The notes beneath the pieces were generated by a model that was given only the letters and a program-made list of their open reading frames with translations, ran no database searches and was not told the DNA's origin. Below, one piece after another: positions 13,880 through 21,580 of a DNA stretch of 28,316 bases (the first letter of the stretch is position 1; the number at the start of each line of letters is the position of its first letter). Position numbers and translations under genes: made by a program. The DNA is from a virus. The stretch spans positions 1 through 28,316 of the IMG/VR virus record IMGVR_UViG_3300045115_000079. The stretch is one strand, 5' to 3'.

Positions 13880-16800
13880 CAGGCCCCCGGTCGCGAGAGG
13901 ATGTCGACCACCTTGGTGGCGGTCTTGGTGGTGATGGAGTCGACCGTGTCGGCCGGCATGCCGCTGTAGGTGACGCTCACGGACGGGCCACTGGTGCCCG
14001 CCTGGCGGTACTTGTCGAAGTTCCGGAGCGCGGCGGTCACGTTCGACCCGGTCGACCAGGACCCGGCCGGTCCGGTGGCGCCCGCGTCGGTGTACTCCAT
14101 GCCCGCGTACACGGCGGCGTCGGTCGCAGCCTTCTTGAGCTGGTTCTGCAGGTCGTTGATGACACCGATGCCGCCGGAGGCGAGCAGGCTCTTGCCGGTG
14201 AAGATGGCGTCGGTCGACGGGCCAGCGTTGATGAACTCGCTGAGGATCGGCCCTCGCAGGCCGGCGGCGATGAGCGCCTTGACCACCGCGCCCCACTGGG
14301 TCGTCGTGGCGACGGCCTTGCGCAGGTTCGCGGTGATGCCGCCCGCGGTCTTGAAGGACGCCGAGCTGATGGACCCCAGCCCGATGCCGATGTTCTTGAC
14401 GTTCGTGGCCCGCTCGATCGCGGCGTCCTGCGCAGCCCGGTACGCCTCGGCGGCGGTCGTGGCCTTCTCCTGCGCGGCCGTCTGCGCCGCCAGGGCAGCC
14501 GTGCGGGCCTTCTCCGCGGCCGTGAGCTCCTTGGCCTGCTTGGAGGTCTCCAGGCGCTTCTTCTCGGCCTGCAGGCGGCGCACCAGCGCCAGCTCGCTCT
14601 TGAGCTCGTTGCGGTTGCGGAGCGCCTGGTCCAGGGCTCGCTTCGCGTCGCGCTTCTGGGTCGACGTCTTGGCGTTCGACAGCCGATAGCGGGCGTTCGC
14701 CACCCGGGTCTCGGCCGAGGACAGCGACGTCTTGAGCGCCTTCTCCGAGCGCCGGCCCTTGAGGGCGCGGCTGATGTCGCCGATGCGCTGCTGGCCCGTG
14801 TACGCCCGGGCGCGCGCCAGCTCCAGGCGCCGGTTCGCAGCGGCCACGTTGTTGCCGGCGCTGCTGAGCTTGGACTGCGCGGCCACGTACTGCTGGCGCA
14901 GCTGCTCGGCCGAGGCCGGGTCGGTGTTCATCTGCTGGGTCAGGAACCCGCTGGTGATCGCGGCGCCCTTGCTGAGGGTCAGGGCGGTGCTGGGTGCGAG
15001 CAGGGACTCGCGGCCCTTGCTGCTGAGCTTCGTGGCCATCTTGTTCGCGGCCGACAGCTTGCGGGCGGTGATGACGCGACGCTCGAGCGAGCGGGTACGG
15101 CGGCGCTGCTGGGTGAGCTGGCGGCGCAGGGCCGAGCGGCGTGCACGGTCCTGGCTGCGCGCGATGCGGCGCGCGAGCAGCTTCTCGCGGCGACGCGAGG
15201 CCCGCAGGCGCGAGGACAGCGACGGCGGACGCTTGGGCTTGCGCTTCCCGCCGATCCCGCCGAACGGGTTGACCTTGCTCAGCAGCGCCCGGCCACCGCG
15301 CAGGACGCCACCCTTGAGCATGCGGGTGACGTTGCCGATCGAGAACCACGAGTCCTTCGGCGCGCCGCTCAGGCCGACCTTGCCGACCAGGCCCTTGAGC
15401 CGGTCCAGCGGCGAGGGGCCCGCCTTGCCCATCTTCGCCCCGCGCAACCAGGCGAGCGTCGCCGCACGGTTCGACGGGGTGCCCGGAGCGTTGCGGGCGA
15501 TCTCGAAGTGCAGGTGGTCGCCCGTGCTGTTGCCGGTGGAGCCGACCAGGCCGAGCCTCGTGCCAGCACCGACCATCGCACCGGCGCGCGTGAGGACCTT
15601 GCTGGCGTGCCCGTAAATCTGCAGCAGCCCGTCCGCGCCGCGCACGAAGATCGCCTGGCCGAACCCGCGACCCCAGCCGGTGTACTCGACCCGGCCGCGC
15701 GAAGCCGCCATGATCGGCGTGCCGCCGGCAGCGGCGATGTCGATGCCGGAGTGGCCCGGGTAGTTGGCCGACAGGGTGCGGGTGTTCGCGGGCCACTGGC
15801 GCGACAGCTTCGTCGCCGCGCCGCCGGTGTGCCGGTGGGGGTGCGCACGGCGCGCGGTGCCACGTCCGCCCTGCCCGCCTCGGGAGGCCATGCCCCGGTC
15901 CGAGAGCTCGGCGGTGGTGTTCGTGTTCATCCGGCCGACGGGCGGGATGCGCTTCCCGCCGATCTTGGAGGTGACCGAGTTGACGGCGTTGATCAGCCGG
16001 TTCACGACGTTGTCGATGACCCAGTTCACGGGCTTGGCCATGATCGCCTTGAGGCCGTCCCAGCGGGACTTGATGCCTCGCACGACGTTGCCGATCGCGG
16101 ACGGAACCTTCGACAGCGCCCGTCCCAGCCACGGCAGAGTCCCGACGACGCCACGACCGAGGCCGACGAGCAGGTCCTTGCCCGACTGCACGAGCCACTT
16201 CCCCGAGCCGGCGTACATCCGGAAGATGCCGGTCACGAAGCCGCGCGCCCGGGCGAGGTTGCTGGTGACGCCCTTCGCGATCCAGTCGCCCGCACGGAAC
16301 AAGCCGTAGCGGAAGAGGTCGCCCAGCCGCATAGCGAACTCGGCGCCCCACCGCTTGAGCGCGGGGAACGCCCCACGGAGTGCCCCGAGAAGCCTGCTCG
16401 CGATGCTCGGCCCGAACCATCCCATGCCGTTGCGGAACCCGAGGTAGAGGTTGCGGACGAGCTCGCCTGCGAAGCCGAGCGCAGAGCGGCCGGCCGTTCG
16501 GAAGCCCTTCGCGAGCCACACGACCAGCGGGCCGACGAGCGGGATCTTGCCCACGACTCGCCCGATGGGAGCGAGGAGCTTCGAGGGGGCGAGGACAAGC
16601 GTCAGCGCGGAGATCAGCGCGATCTCCCAGTTGTCGGCCAGCACCTTGAAGAGGTCGAGCGGGTTGTACGACAGGATGCCGAGCGCCAGGCCGGTGACGA
16701 GCGGGACGGCGGCCCGTCCGAACTCGATGCCGAGCCCGGCCCAGTCGACCTTCTTGGCCACCTGGCCGAAGCGCGCGGTGAGGTCCTTCGCGAGGCCCCC

Positions 16801-17817
16801 CAGCTTGCCGAGGCCCACGCCGATGCCGGCGGCGAGCTTGGTGCCGAACGCCTCGCCGTCGAACTTGTCGGTGTCGAGGGTGAAGCCGCCGAGGCGCTTG
16901 CCGACCTTCTTGAGATTGCGCACGGCGTCGCGGGTGAAGTTCCCGAGGGCCGTGCCGACGACCATGGCCTTGTCCTCGAGCGGGCCGAGCTTGTCAGTGA
17001 TGCCCTGGATCCCGCCGCGGACCTGCGGGAAGAACCCAGACAGCAGGTTCGCGCCCACGCGGCCGAGGGCGGCCTTCATGTTGGCGAACGCGCCCGACAT
17101 CGTCTTGCCCGACTCCTGGGACGCGCCACCGAGCCCGGAGCGCATCGCCGAGGAGAACGCCTTGAAGTCGATCTGTCCCTTCTGGGACAGCTTGTAGACG
17201 TCCTCGGCGGAGATCCGCAGCTGCTTGCTGAGCAGCTGAACGATGGGGATGCCCTTGTCGTTGAGCTGGTTGATGACGTCGCCCTGCACCTTGTTCGAGG
17301 CGGCGACCTTATTGAAAACCCCTCCCATTTCCGAGAGCGGGACCTTCGCGATCGTGGCGGCGTCGGCGACGAGCTTGAGGTGTCGAGTCAGCTCGCGACC
17401 CGGCTTGATGCCGGCGGCGACGGACGAGGCGGCGATCTTGCCGGCGTCGGCCATGCCGAACGCGGTGCCCTTCACCGAGGCGAGGGCGTTGGCCATGATC
17501 TTGTCGACGGCCTTCGCGTCGTGGCCCAGGCCGGTGAGCGAGGCGCGGGCGTCCTCGATGCCCATGAGCCGGGAGATGCCGCCCTTGATCGCGAACCCGG
17601 CGGTGATCGCCGTGGCCACGCCGCCGACCTTGATGGTCTTCTTGAGCGTGGAGGTGATCCCGCTGCCGACCTTGCGCATCCCAGAGCGGGTGCTCTTGTC
17701 GAAGTTCTGGGTGAACGCTCCCCCGGACTTCGTGGCCTCGCGCCCGACGGACGTCTGGAAGCCGCGCATGTCCGGGACGACCGGCACCATCACTCGTCCC
17801 GCGGTGAATCCGGACAT
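13879..17817 (-). CDS. Tape measure protein with M23 peptidase domain (1312 aa)
   Basis: This is the longest gene, as expected of the protein that sets tail length. The first ~270 residues match the conserved tape-measure head (VSRLMGIEDA-like region, and NQLNDKGIPIVQLLSKQL). Hydrophobic stretches follow around 360-480. An M23 (LytM) zinc endopeptidase domain at ~680-775 has H689 and D693 (GHSGIDIA), H737 (YGHAS), and H768/H770 (GDHLHFE), all ligands present. It could nick peptidoglycan while the genome is injected. Residues ~825-1180 are very rich in Arg, Lys, Ala and Leu and should form long coiled coils. The ATG at 17817 is chosen by the usual N-terminus; the ribosome binding site is weak. 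Confidence 0.93.
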   Translation of the reverse strand: MSGFTAGRVMVPVVPDMRGFQTSVGREATKSGGAFTQNFDKSTRSGMRKVGSGITSTLKKTIKVGGVATAITAGFAIKGGISRLMGIEDARASLTGLGHDAKAVDKIMANALASVKGTAFGMADAGKIAASSVAAGIKPGRELTRHLKLVADAATIAKVPLSEMGGVFNKVAASNKVQGDVINQLNDKGIPIVQLLSKQLRISAEDVYKLSQKGQIDFKAFSSAMRSGLGGASQESGKTMSGAFANMKAALGRVGANLLSGFFPQVRGGIQGITDKLGPLEDKAMVVGTALGNFTRDAVRNLKKVGKRLGGFTLDTDKFDGEAFGTKLAAGIGVGLGKLGGLAKDLTARFGQVAKKVDWAGLGIEFGRAAVPLVTGLALGILSYNPLDLFKVLADNWEIALISALTLVLAPSKLLAPIGRVVGKIPLVGPLVVWLAKGFRTAGRSALGFAGELVRNLYLGFRNGMGWFGPSIASRLLGALRGAFPALKRWGAEFAMRLGDLFRYGLFRAGDWIAKGVTSNLARARGFVTGIFRMYAGSGKWLVQSGKDLLVGLGRGVVGTLPWLGRALSKVPSAIGNVVRGIKSRWDGLKAIMAKPVNWVIDNVVNRLINAVNSVTSKIGGKRIPPVGRMNTNTTAELSDRGMASRGGQGGRGTARRAHPHRHTGGAATKLSRQWPANTRTLSANYPGHSGIDIAAAGGTPIMAASRGRVEYTGWGRGFGQAIFVRGADGLLQIYGHASKVLTRAGAMVGAGTRLGLVGSTGNSTGDHLHFEIARNAPGTPSNRAATLAWLRGAKMGKAGPSPLDRLKGLVGKVGLSGAPKDSWFSIGNVTRMLKGGVLRGGRALLSKVNPFGGIGGKRKPKRPPSLSSRLRASRRREKLLARRIARSQDRARRSALRRQLTQQRRRTRSLERRVITARKLSAANKMATKLSSKGRESLLAPSTALTLSKGAAITSGFLTQQMNTDPASAEQLRQQYVAAQSKLSSAGNNVAAANRRLELARARAYTGQQRIGDISRALKGRRSEKALKTSLSSAETRVANARYRLSNAKTSTQKRDAKRALDQALRNRNELKSELALVRRLQAEKKRLETSKQAKELTAAEKARTAALAAQTAAQEKATTAAEAYRAAQDAAIERATNVKNIGIGLGSISSASFKTAGGITANLRKAVATTTQWGAVVKALIAAGLRGPILSEFINAGPSTDAIFTGKSLLASGGIGVINDLQNQLKKAATDAAVYAGMEYTDAGATGPAGSWSTGSNVTAALRNFDKYRQAGTSGPSVSVTYSGMPADTVDSITTKTATKVVDILSRPGA

Positions 17818-17850
17818 GGAGAATCACCGCCGTTCGGGCGTCGGAGGGCT

Positions 17851-17856
17851 TACCCT
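17851..17856 (+). promoter_or_regulatory. Candidate leaderless promoter for the antisense membrane protein
   Basis: TACCCT ends 6 nt before the ATG at 17863, and there is no Shine-Dalgarno. The 8-nt string TACCCTCG and its distance from the ATG are identical to those before the plus-strand gene at 4054. No clear -35 is present. The assignment is an inference from position and repetition. Confidence 0.45.
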
Positions 17857-17862
17857 CGGGGA

Positions 17863-18135
17863 ATGTTCGACTTCTTCGGGGACTGGCTGAACTGGGTCAA
17901 CGCCAACGACGACGGGTCGCCTCTGATCTGGCTTGGCTTGGTGGTGGCGTCGCTGCTCGCTGCATTCGTGGTCATCACCGTGGTGTTCGCGGTGATCGTC
18001 GTGGGCCTGACTGCGCCGTTCACCGCATGGGAGAAGCGGAAGCGTCCTGAGCGTCACGCCGCATCGCGCGCAGCCTTCGAGCGCCACATGGCCGAGCAGG
18101 CGGAGAAGAAGGCCGCGCGCCGCTCACTGGGCTAG
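17863..18135 (+). CDS. Small membrane protein, antisense within the tail operon (90 aa)
   Basis: The N-terminal 19 residues are aromatic and acidic (MFDFFGDWLNWVNANDDGS). Residues ~20-53 are very hydrophobic (WLGLVVASLLAAFVVITVVF and more), enough for one long or two short membrane spans. The C-terminal 35 residues are basic and helical (WEKRKRPERHAASRAAFERH). It runs against the surrounding operon between the tape measure and tail-assembly genes, and its 3' end overlaps the convergent gene by 12 bp. A leaderless-type promoter precedes it. Small membrane proteins with their own promoter in prophage late regions are often superinfection-exclusion factors; that role is an inference. Confidence 0.75.
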   Translation: MFDFFGDWLNWVNANDDGSPLIWLGLVVASLLAAFVVITVVFAVIVVGLTAPFTAWEKRKRPERHAASRAAFERHMAEQAEKKAARRSLG

Positions 18136-18534
18136 CTGGTTCGCGAACAGGATGCTGCTGGCGCGGGTGAGCGCCTCGTCGCTGCGGTGACGCCAGTACC
18201 GATCCGCAGCCGTGTCTGGCGGCGGGATGGGGTTGGGCTTGTACTTCTCCGCCGCGACCGCGAGGGACTGCTCGAGCGTGCTGTGGATGCGCATGAGCAG
18301 GACGTTGGTCTCGTCGAAGTGGCGGACGCTGGGTCGCCACTGGACGCTCCGCGCGGGGGCGTCCGGGTCGAACGCGTCGGGGTCGTCGGCTTGGGCCTGG
18401 CCGATGTGGCTGGCGCGCGGGAGGCCGTCGACGACGTTGAGGATGTAACGGAAGCGGCGCTCCCGCCAGAGCTGACCGAGGTCCATGCCCCGGTCGGCGA
18501 GGTCACGCTCGATGGCCTCGCCGTACCGGCGCAT
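18124..18534 (-). CDS. Tail assembly protein, second of the pair (136 aa)
   Basis: A charged, mostly helical protein starting MRRYGEAIERDLADRGMDLG, with WRERRFRYILNVVDGLP near residue 25 and a Pro-rich linker near 105. This gene stands between the first chaperone and the tape measure, the usual place of the GT-type tail assembly protein. Its reading frame is -1 relative to the first gene and is open across the junction, yet it has its own ATG at 18534 with GAGGG upstream. It may thus be made separately, by frameshift, or both. Confidence 0.72.
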   Translation of the reverse strand: MRRYGEAIERDLADRGMDLGQLWRERRFRYILNVVDGLPRASHIGQAQADDPDAFDPDAPARSVQWRPSVRHFDETNVLLMRIHSTLEQSLAVAAEKYKPNPIPPPDTAADRYWRHRSDEALTRASSILFANQLAQ

Positions 18535-18542
18535 GAGTGCCC

Positions 18543-18848
18543 TCAGTCGGCGGTAGGCCCCAGGCCGTAGTGCTGCTGCACCTTGGCGGTGAACGCCTGC
18601 ATGGCGCCGGTCTTGATGACCTTCGCGCCGAGGATCTTCTCGTGGTCCTTGGGGAACAGGAGCTTGATCATCTCGATCGTGCCGGCCTCCTCGAAGGCGC
18701 GGAAGTCGAGGTCGAGCGGGTCGACGGCCTGGTAGGGCTGGCCGCCGATGGTGGCGACGAACGGCTTGACCTCGGCCTCGCGCTCCCAGGCGTCGAAGTT
18801 GAAGTCGACGGCCAGGTCGGTGGGCGTGCTGTTGCGGGTGGTGGTCAT
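18543..18848 (-). CDS. Tail assembly chaperone (101 aa)
   Basis: The acidic protein includes FNFDAWEREAEVKPFVATIGG and the segment VDPLDLDFRAFEEAGTIEMI, matching the small tail assembly chaperones that bind the tape measure before tail tube growth. It lies two genes upstream of the tape measure, downstream of the major tail gene, as expected. AAGGAG precedes the ATG at 18848. The stop TGA is 8 nt before the next gene's ATG. Confidence 0.78.
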   Translation of the reverse strand: MTTTRNSTPTDLAVDFNFDAWEREAEVKPFVATIGGQPYQAVDPLDLDFRAFEEAGTIEMIKLLFPKDHEKILGAKVIKTGAMQAFTAKVQQHYGLGPTAD

Positions 18849-18890
18849 GGCGGGCTCCTTGAGGATGGGTGTTGCGGGTGGACGGGTGGG

Positions 18891-19166
18891 TCAGGCGTTG
18901 TCGTCGGCGACGAGCGCGGCGACGAGGTCGGCCTTGTTGCCGGTCGAGGGGATCTGGTTGTCCTCGGCGCGGGTCTTGTTGCGGTCGGCGATCTCGTCCT
19001 TGAGCTCGGCGACCGTGGCGGCCTCGTAGATGTCGGCCGGATCGTCGGCGGCCGGCGCGAGCTCGGTGAGCTCGTAGCCGTCGGCGAGGTAGTCGAACTT
19101 CACCGACTCCAGCGACGTGTACACGTCGCCCTTGCCGGGCTTGGTGAGCTTGTAGCGGTCGGACAT
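18891..19166 (-). CDS. Rho-N/SAP-like accessory protein of the tail region (91 aa)
   Basis: The C-terminal part (51-88) has the pattern VAELKDEIADRN, then a short linker and IPSTGNKADLVAALVADD, as in Rho N-terminal/SAP/HeH-like helical domains that can contact nucleic acid or protein. The N-terminal half (KLTKPGKGDVYTSLESVKF, DYLADGYE) is a small beta module. The whole layout is shared with the 100-aa gene at 21581-21883. It lies between the major tail gene and the tail assembly chaperone. CCAGGAGC precedes the ATG at 19166. Confidence 0.66.
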   Translation of the reverse strand: MSDRYKLTKPGKGDVYTSLESVKFDYLADGYELTELAPAADDPADIYEAATVAELKDEIADRNKTRAEDNQIPSTGNKADLVAALVADDNA

Positions 19167-19203
19167 GGCTGCTCCTGGGGTGACTGGCGGGCCGTGAGGT
19201 AGA

Positions 19204-19241
19204 GGGAGCGGCGGCCGGCCCGCCTGGACGCCGCCGCTCCC
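19204..19241 (-). terminator. Hairpin after the major tail gene
   Basis: A 12-bp stem, GGGAGCGGCGGC at 19204-19215 with its complement at 19230-19241, encloses a 14-nt loop. It lies 11 nt past the major tail stop. It lacks a T tract on the minus strand, so partial termination or mRNA protection is more likely than complete stop. Confidence 0.55.
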
Positions 19242-19251
19242 CGTCTGTGGG

Positions 19252-19905
19252 TCAGGCGCCCGTGCCGAAGCCGGCGGCGGCCGGGTCCCAGTTGCCGCCG
19301 ATCCACTCGGCCGTGGAGTAGCCGAGGACGGAGTCCTTGTAGGCGGTGAACGTCAGCTCGACCGACTGGGAGTCGTCCTCGTTCTGCCATGTCTCCTCGC
19401 CGGTCTCGGTGACGCGCGCACGAGCGAACTGGCGCACGCGGTACCGCTCGCCGGACGCGCCCTGGTCGACACCGATGGCGACGAGGCGCATCTGGCGCAG
19501 GCGCGGGCGGACGGGCTCGGTGAGCTCGACGATGCCGGACGCGTCGGCGGTGACCGCGGACAGGTCCATGTGCTTGATGAGGCCCAGGGTGGTCTTGTTG
19601 ACCTCCTGGACGGTGGTCGTGAGCGACTTGGTGATGGACTTGACGTCGCTGCGGCCGGGCTCGGCCTCGCCGCCGGAGCGGACCTCGCTGATCTCGAGCT
19701 CGCGGGCCCAGGACAGCATGTCCTCGGTGACCTTGCCGAGCTGGCTCCAGCCAGCCGGGAGGGCCTTGAGGCTCTTGCCGTCGGTGCTGAACACGTCGGT
19801 CTTGGTGAGCGCGGCGACGCTGGTGGGCGCGACGGCGACGATGCAGCCGAGGGCCTTCCAGAGGTTCTCGTTGCTGGCGGTGCGGAGGTCGTCGAAGGTG
19901 GGCAT
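19252..19905 (-). CDS. Major tail protein (tail tube subunit, 217 aa)
   Basis: The protein begins MPTFDDLRTASNENLWKALG, has a beta-rich middle (WSQLGKVTEDMLSWARELEI, KSITKSLTTTVQEVNKTTLG), and ends with strands QSVELTFTAYKDSVLGYST and the C-terminus DPAAAGFGTGA. Length, composition and location (after the tail terminator gene, before assembly chaperones) fit the siphoviral tail tube protein that polymerises around the tape measure. GGGGAC precedes the ATG at 19905. A hairpin follows, common after highly expressed structural genes. Confidence 0.86.
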   Translation of the reverse strand: MPTFDDLRTASNENLWKALGCIVAVAPTSVAALTKTDVFSTDGKSLKALPAGWSQLGKVTEDMLSWARELEISEVRSGGEAEPGRSDVKSITKSLTTTVQEVNKTTLGLIKHMDLSAVTADASGIVELTEPVRPRLRQMRLVAIGVDQGASGERYRVRQFARARVTETGEETWQNEDDSQSVELTFTAYKDSVLGYSTAEWIGGNWDPAAAGFGTGA

Positions 19906-19965
19906 GGGGTGTCCCCTTTCAGAGGGCGGTGAGCCCCGCAGTGGGGCGAGGAGGCGGCGGGCCGG

Positions 19966-20361
19966 TCAGGGGGCGACGGGGTCGTGGTCGTGTCGCAGGT
20001 GGTGGCGGGCGGTGAGGGTCCAGGTGGAGCTCAGGACCCGGGTGGACTCGCTGACGGCACGCTCGCTGAACAGCGACTCGCAGTTCGTGTCGTCGACGTA
20101 CACGCGCCCGATGCGGAAGTGGCCGCGGAGCAGTCGTGCGTCGATCTGCTCGGCGACGGCCCACATCTCGGCGTAGCGGGCGGCGTACACCTCGATGACG
20201 ACGCGCGGGTCGGCGCTGAGGTCGTCCTGCAGGCCGCCGGTCTGGGAGACCCGGATGACGGCGCCGCGGGCCTTCATCTCCTCCTGCAGGCCGGACCAGC
20301 CACGCGTGGTGGCGTAGCCGAGGTCGTCGAGGGAGGTGGCGAGGTCGGACTCGATGTTCAC
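19966..20361 (-). CDS. Tail terminator-like protein (131 aa)
   Basis: The protein reads (M)NIESDLATSLDDLGYATTRG, then strands GAVIRVSQTGG and PRVVIEVYAARYAEMWAVAEQI, and a C-terminal strand RVLSSTWTLTARHHLRH, an alpha/beta layout like minor tail/terminator proteins of siphoviruses that cap the tail tube. The GTG at 20361 overlaps the gp10-like stop by 4 nt. Position between neck protein and tail tube gene supports the role. Confidence 0.74.
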   Translation of the reverse strand: MNIESDLATSLDDLGYATTRGWSGLQEEMKARGAVIRVSQTGGLQDDLSADPRVVIEVYAARYAEMWAVAEQIDARLLRGHFRIGRVYVDDTNCESLFSERAVSESTRVLSSTWTLTARHHLRHDHDPVAP

Positions 20362-20678
20362 GACGACCGCTTCCGGCCGCGGGCGGCGTTGAGGTGGTCG
20401 GCGGTCTGCGCGAGCGTGTGGTGGTGGTCGAACTCGACGGCAGCGGCGTGCTCGGAGTCGTTGTAGAGCATGGCGCCTGCGGTCTCGGCGCGGCCGGTCT
20501 CCTCGGTCACGCCGAAGGAGTCGCGGTACTCGCCGGTCTCGACCGGGGCGATGGACTCGGCGTACCGCTTGCCGACGTGCGCCGTGGCGACGAGCGCGGC
20601 CTGCAGGCCGGGGTCGGTCTTGGCCCACTTGCCCAGGCCGATGCGGTCGGGACGGTAGCGCGCGCGGGGTCTGGCCAT
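20358..20678 (-). CDS. HK97 gp10-like neck protein (106 aa)
   Basis: The protein has a basic start (MARPRARYRPDRIGLGKWAK), a helix with VATAHVGKRYAESIAPVETG, and strands EYRDSFGVTEE and AGAMLYNDSEHAAAVEF, the usual core of HK97 gp10-type proteins (the PV.TG.yr.S pattern and a ND..yA..vE-like strand). It is part of the head-tail joining set. The ATG at 20678 lies 1 nt after the stop of an 18-codon ORF that contains its AGGAG ribosome binding site. Confidence 0.76.
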   Translation of the reverse strand: MARPRARYRPDRIGLGKWAKTDPGLQAALVATAHVGKRYAESIAPVETGEYRDSFGVTEETGRAETAGAMLYNDSEHAAAVEFDHHHTLAQTADHLNAARGRKRSS

Positions 20679-20679
20679 C

Positions 20680-20736
20680 TCAGTGCACTCCTGCCTGGTG
20701 GTCGCGGATCGCGCGCTCGAGCTTGATGGTGGCCAT
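20680..20736 (-). CDS. Translated mini-ORF candidate (18 aa)
   Basis: The ATG at 20736 shares one base with the stopper gene's stop (TGATG). The ORF encodes MATIKLERAIRDHQAGVH and ends with TGA one base before the next ATG. It therefore joins the stopper and gp10-like genes into a continuous reinitiation chain, and its 3' end holds the AGGAG of the next gene. It could be a real peptide, a coupling leader, or a relic of a gene start. There is no evidence for a function. Confidence 0.35.
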   Translation of the reverse strand: MATIKLERAIRDHQAGVH

Positions 20737-21089
20737 CAGGGGGTGCCGCCGCGGCGCTGGTTGAGCAGGGTGCGTGAACCGGCTTCCCATCCGGTGATGG
20801 GGTGCTTGATCTGCCAGGGTCGGCCCTGCACGAAGTAGGGGTCGGTGCGCTCGTCGTCGCTCTTGAGGTAGACCGTGTCGGTCTCCTCGATGTCGATGCC
20901 GTAGGCGCCGAGCATGACGAAGTCGGCGTCGACGGTGGTGCCGTTGATGGCCTCGTCGACGGCGGCGTCGTAGATGCAGACGCCCTCGATCTCGTGCTCG
21001 GTCTCGGCGGTGGGGTCGCCGTGCATGTCCCGGCCGCCGGGTCGCACGACCACGATGGCCTGGCCGTAGCGGAACGGGGCGATACTCAC
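20736..21089 (-). CDS. Head-tail stopper-like protein (117 aa)
   Basis: A beta-rich protein (FRYGQAIVVVRPGGRDMHGD, EIEGVCIYDAAVDE, DADFVMLGAYGIDIEETD, DPYFVQGRPWQIKHPITGW) of the SPP1 gp16/HK97-type stopper layout, which closes the head until the tail joins. The final strand with a basic tail (SRTLLNQRRGG) fits that family. The ATG at 21089 overlaps the adaptor gene's stop (ATGA). Confidence 0.73.
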   Translation of the reverse strand: MSIAPFRYGQAIVVVRPGGRDMHGDPTAETEHEIEGVCIYDAAVDEAINGTTVDADFVMLGAYGIDIEETDTVYLKSDDERTDPYFVQGRPWQIKHPITGWEAGSRTLLNQRRGGTP

Positions 21090-21562
21090 GGCTCGTCGTC
21101 CTCGAGCTCGTACAGGGGCCCGCGGTCAGCGTTCAGGTCCGAGCCGCAGGAGCAGGTGTCCGAGCCGAAGTTCCGGTCGCAGAACATTGAGTGCTGGCTG
21201 TAGCCGTCGGGCGCGGTGTTGATGGAGAACGCCTTGCCGGCGGACGGGCTCTTGCAGACCTTCTGCAGGTCGGTGATCTCCGAGGGCCACAGCGCGCCAC
21301 GACGCCCCTGGGAGGTCTGCGTGAGCGCGAAGGGGCCGGCGTTGACCTGGGTGTTCGCGCCGGTGCCGGCGTCGTTCCACCGCAGGACGATGCCGCGCAG
21401 GATGGACCGCGCGGCGGCCTTCTGTCGGTCGTCCAGTGGCTTGTTGTCGTCGAACAGGCAGCGGGCGGCCAGCCACGCCTGGGCCTCCGCGTCCTCGATC
21501 AGCTCCACGGCCGTCGCCTCGGTGAGGGTCGGGAAGTCGTCGGGGTCGAGGAAGGTGCCCAT
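21086..21562 (-). CDS. Head-tail adaptor-like protein (158 aa)
   Basis: The N-terminal part is helical (LDPDDFPTLTEATAVELIED, AEAQAWLAARCL, RQKAAARSILRGIVLRWND), as in gp6/gp15-type adaptors that sit below the portal. The middle is FALTQTSQGRRGALWPSEI, a common phrase in actinophage adaptors. The C-terminal part has four cysteines (MFCDRNFGSDTCSCGS), possibly metal-binding or disulfide-linked, with an acidic end. The ATG at 21562 comes just after the Rho-N-like gene. Confidence 0.73.
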   Translation of the reverse strand: MGTFLDPDDFPTLTEATAVELIEDAEAQAWLAARCLFDDNKPLDDRQKAAARSILRGIVLRWNDAGTGANTQVNAGPFALTQTSQGRRGALWPSEITDLQKVCKSPSAGKAFSINTAPDGYSQHSMFCDRNFGSDTCSCGSDLNADRGPLYELEDDEP

Positions 21563-21580
21563 GGCTGGCCGCCCGTCTGC

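Noticed and set aside
15508-18135. 875-codon plus-strand ORF opposite the tape measure
   Set aside because: Only its last 90 codons, from the ATG at 17863, look like protein. The rest is antisense to the tape measure and M23 domain and has shadow composition.
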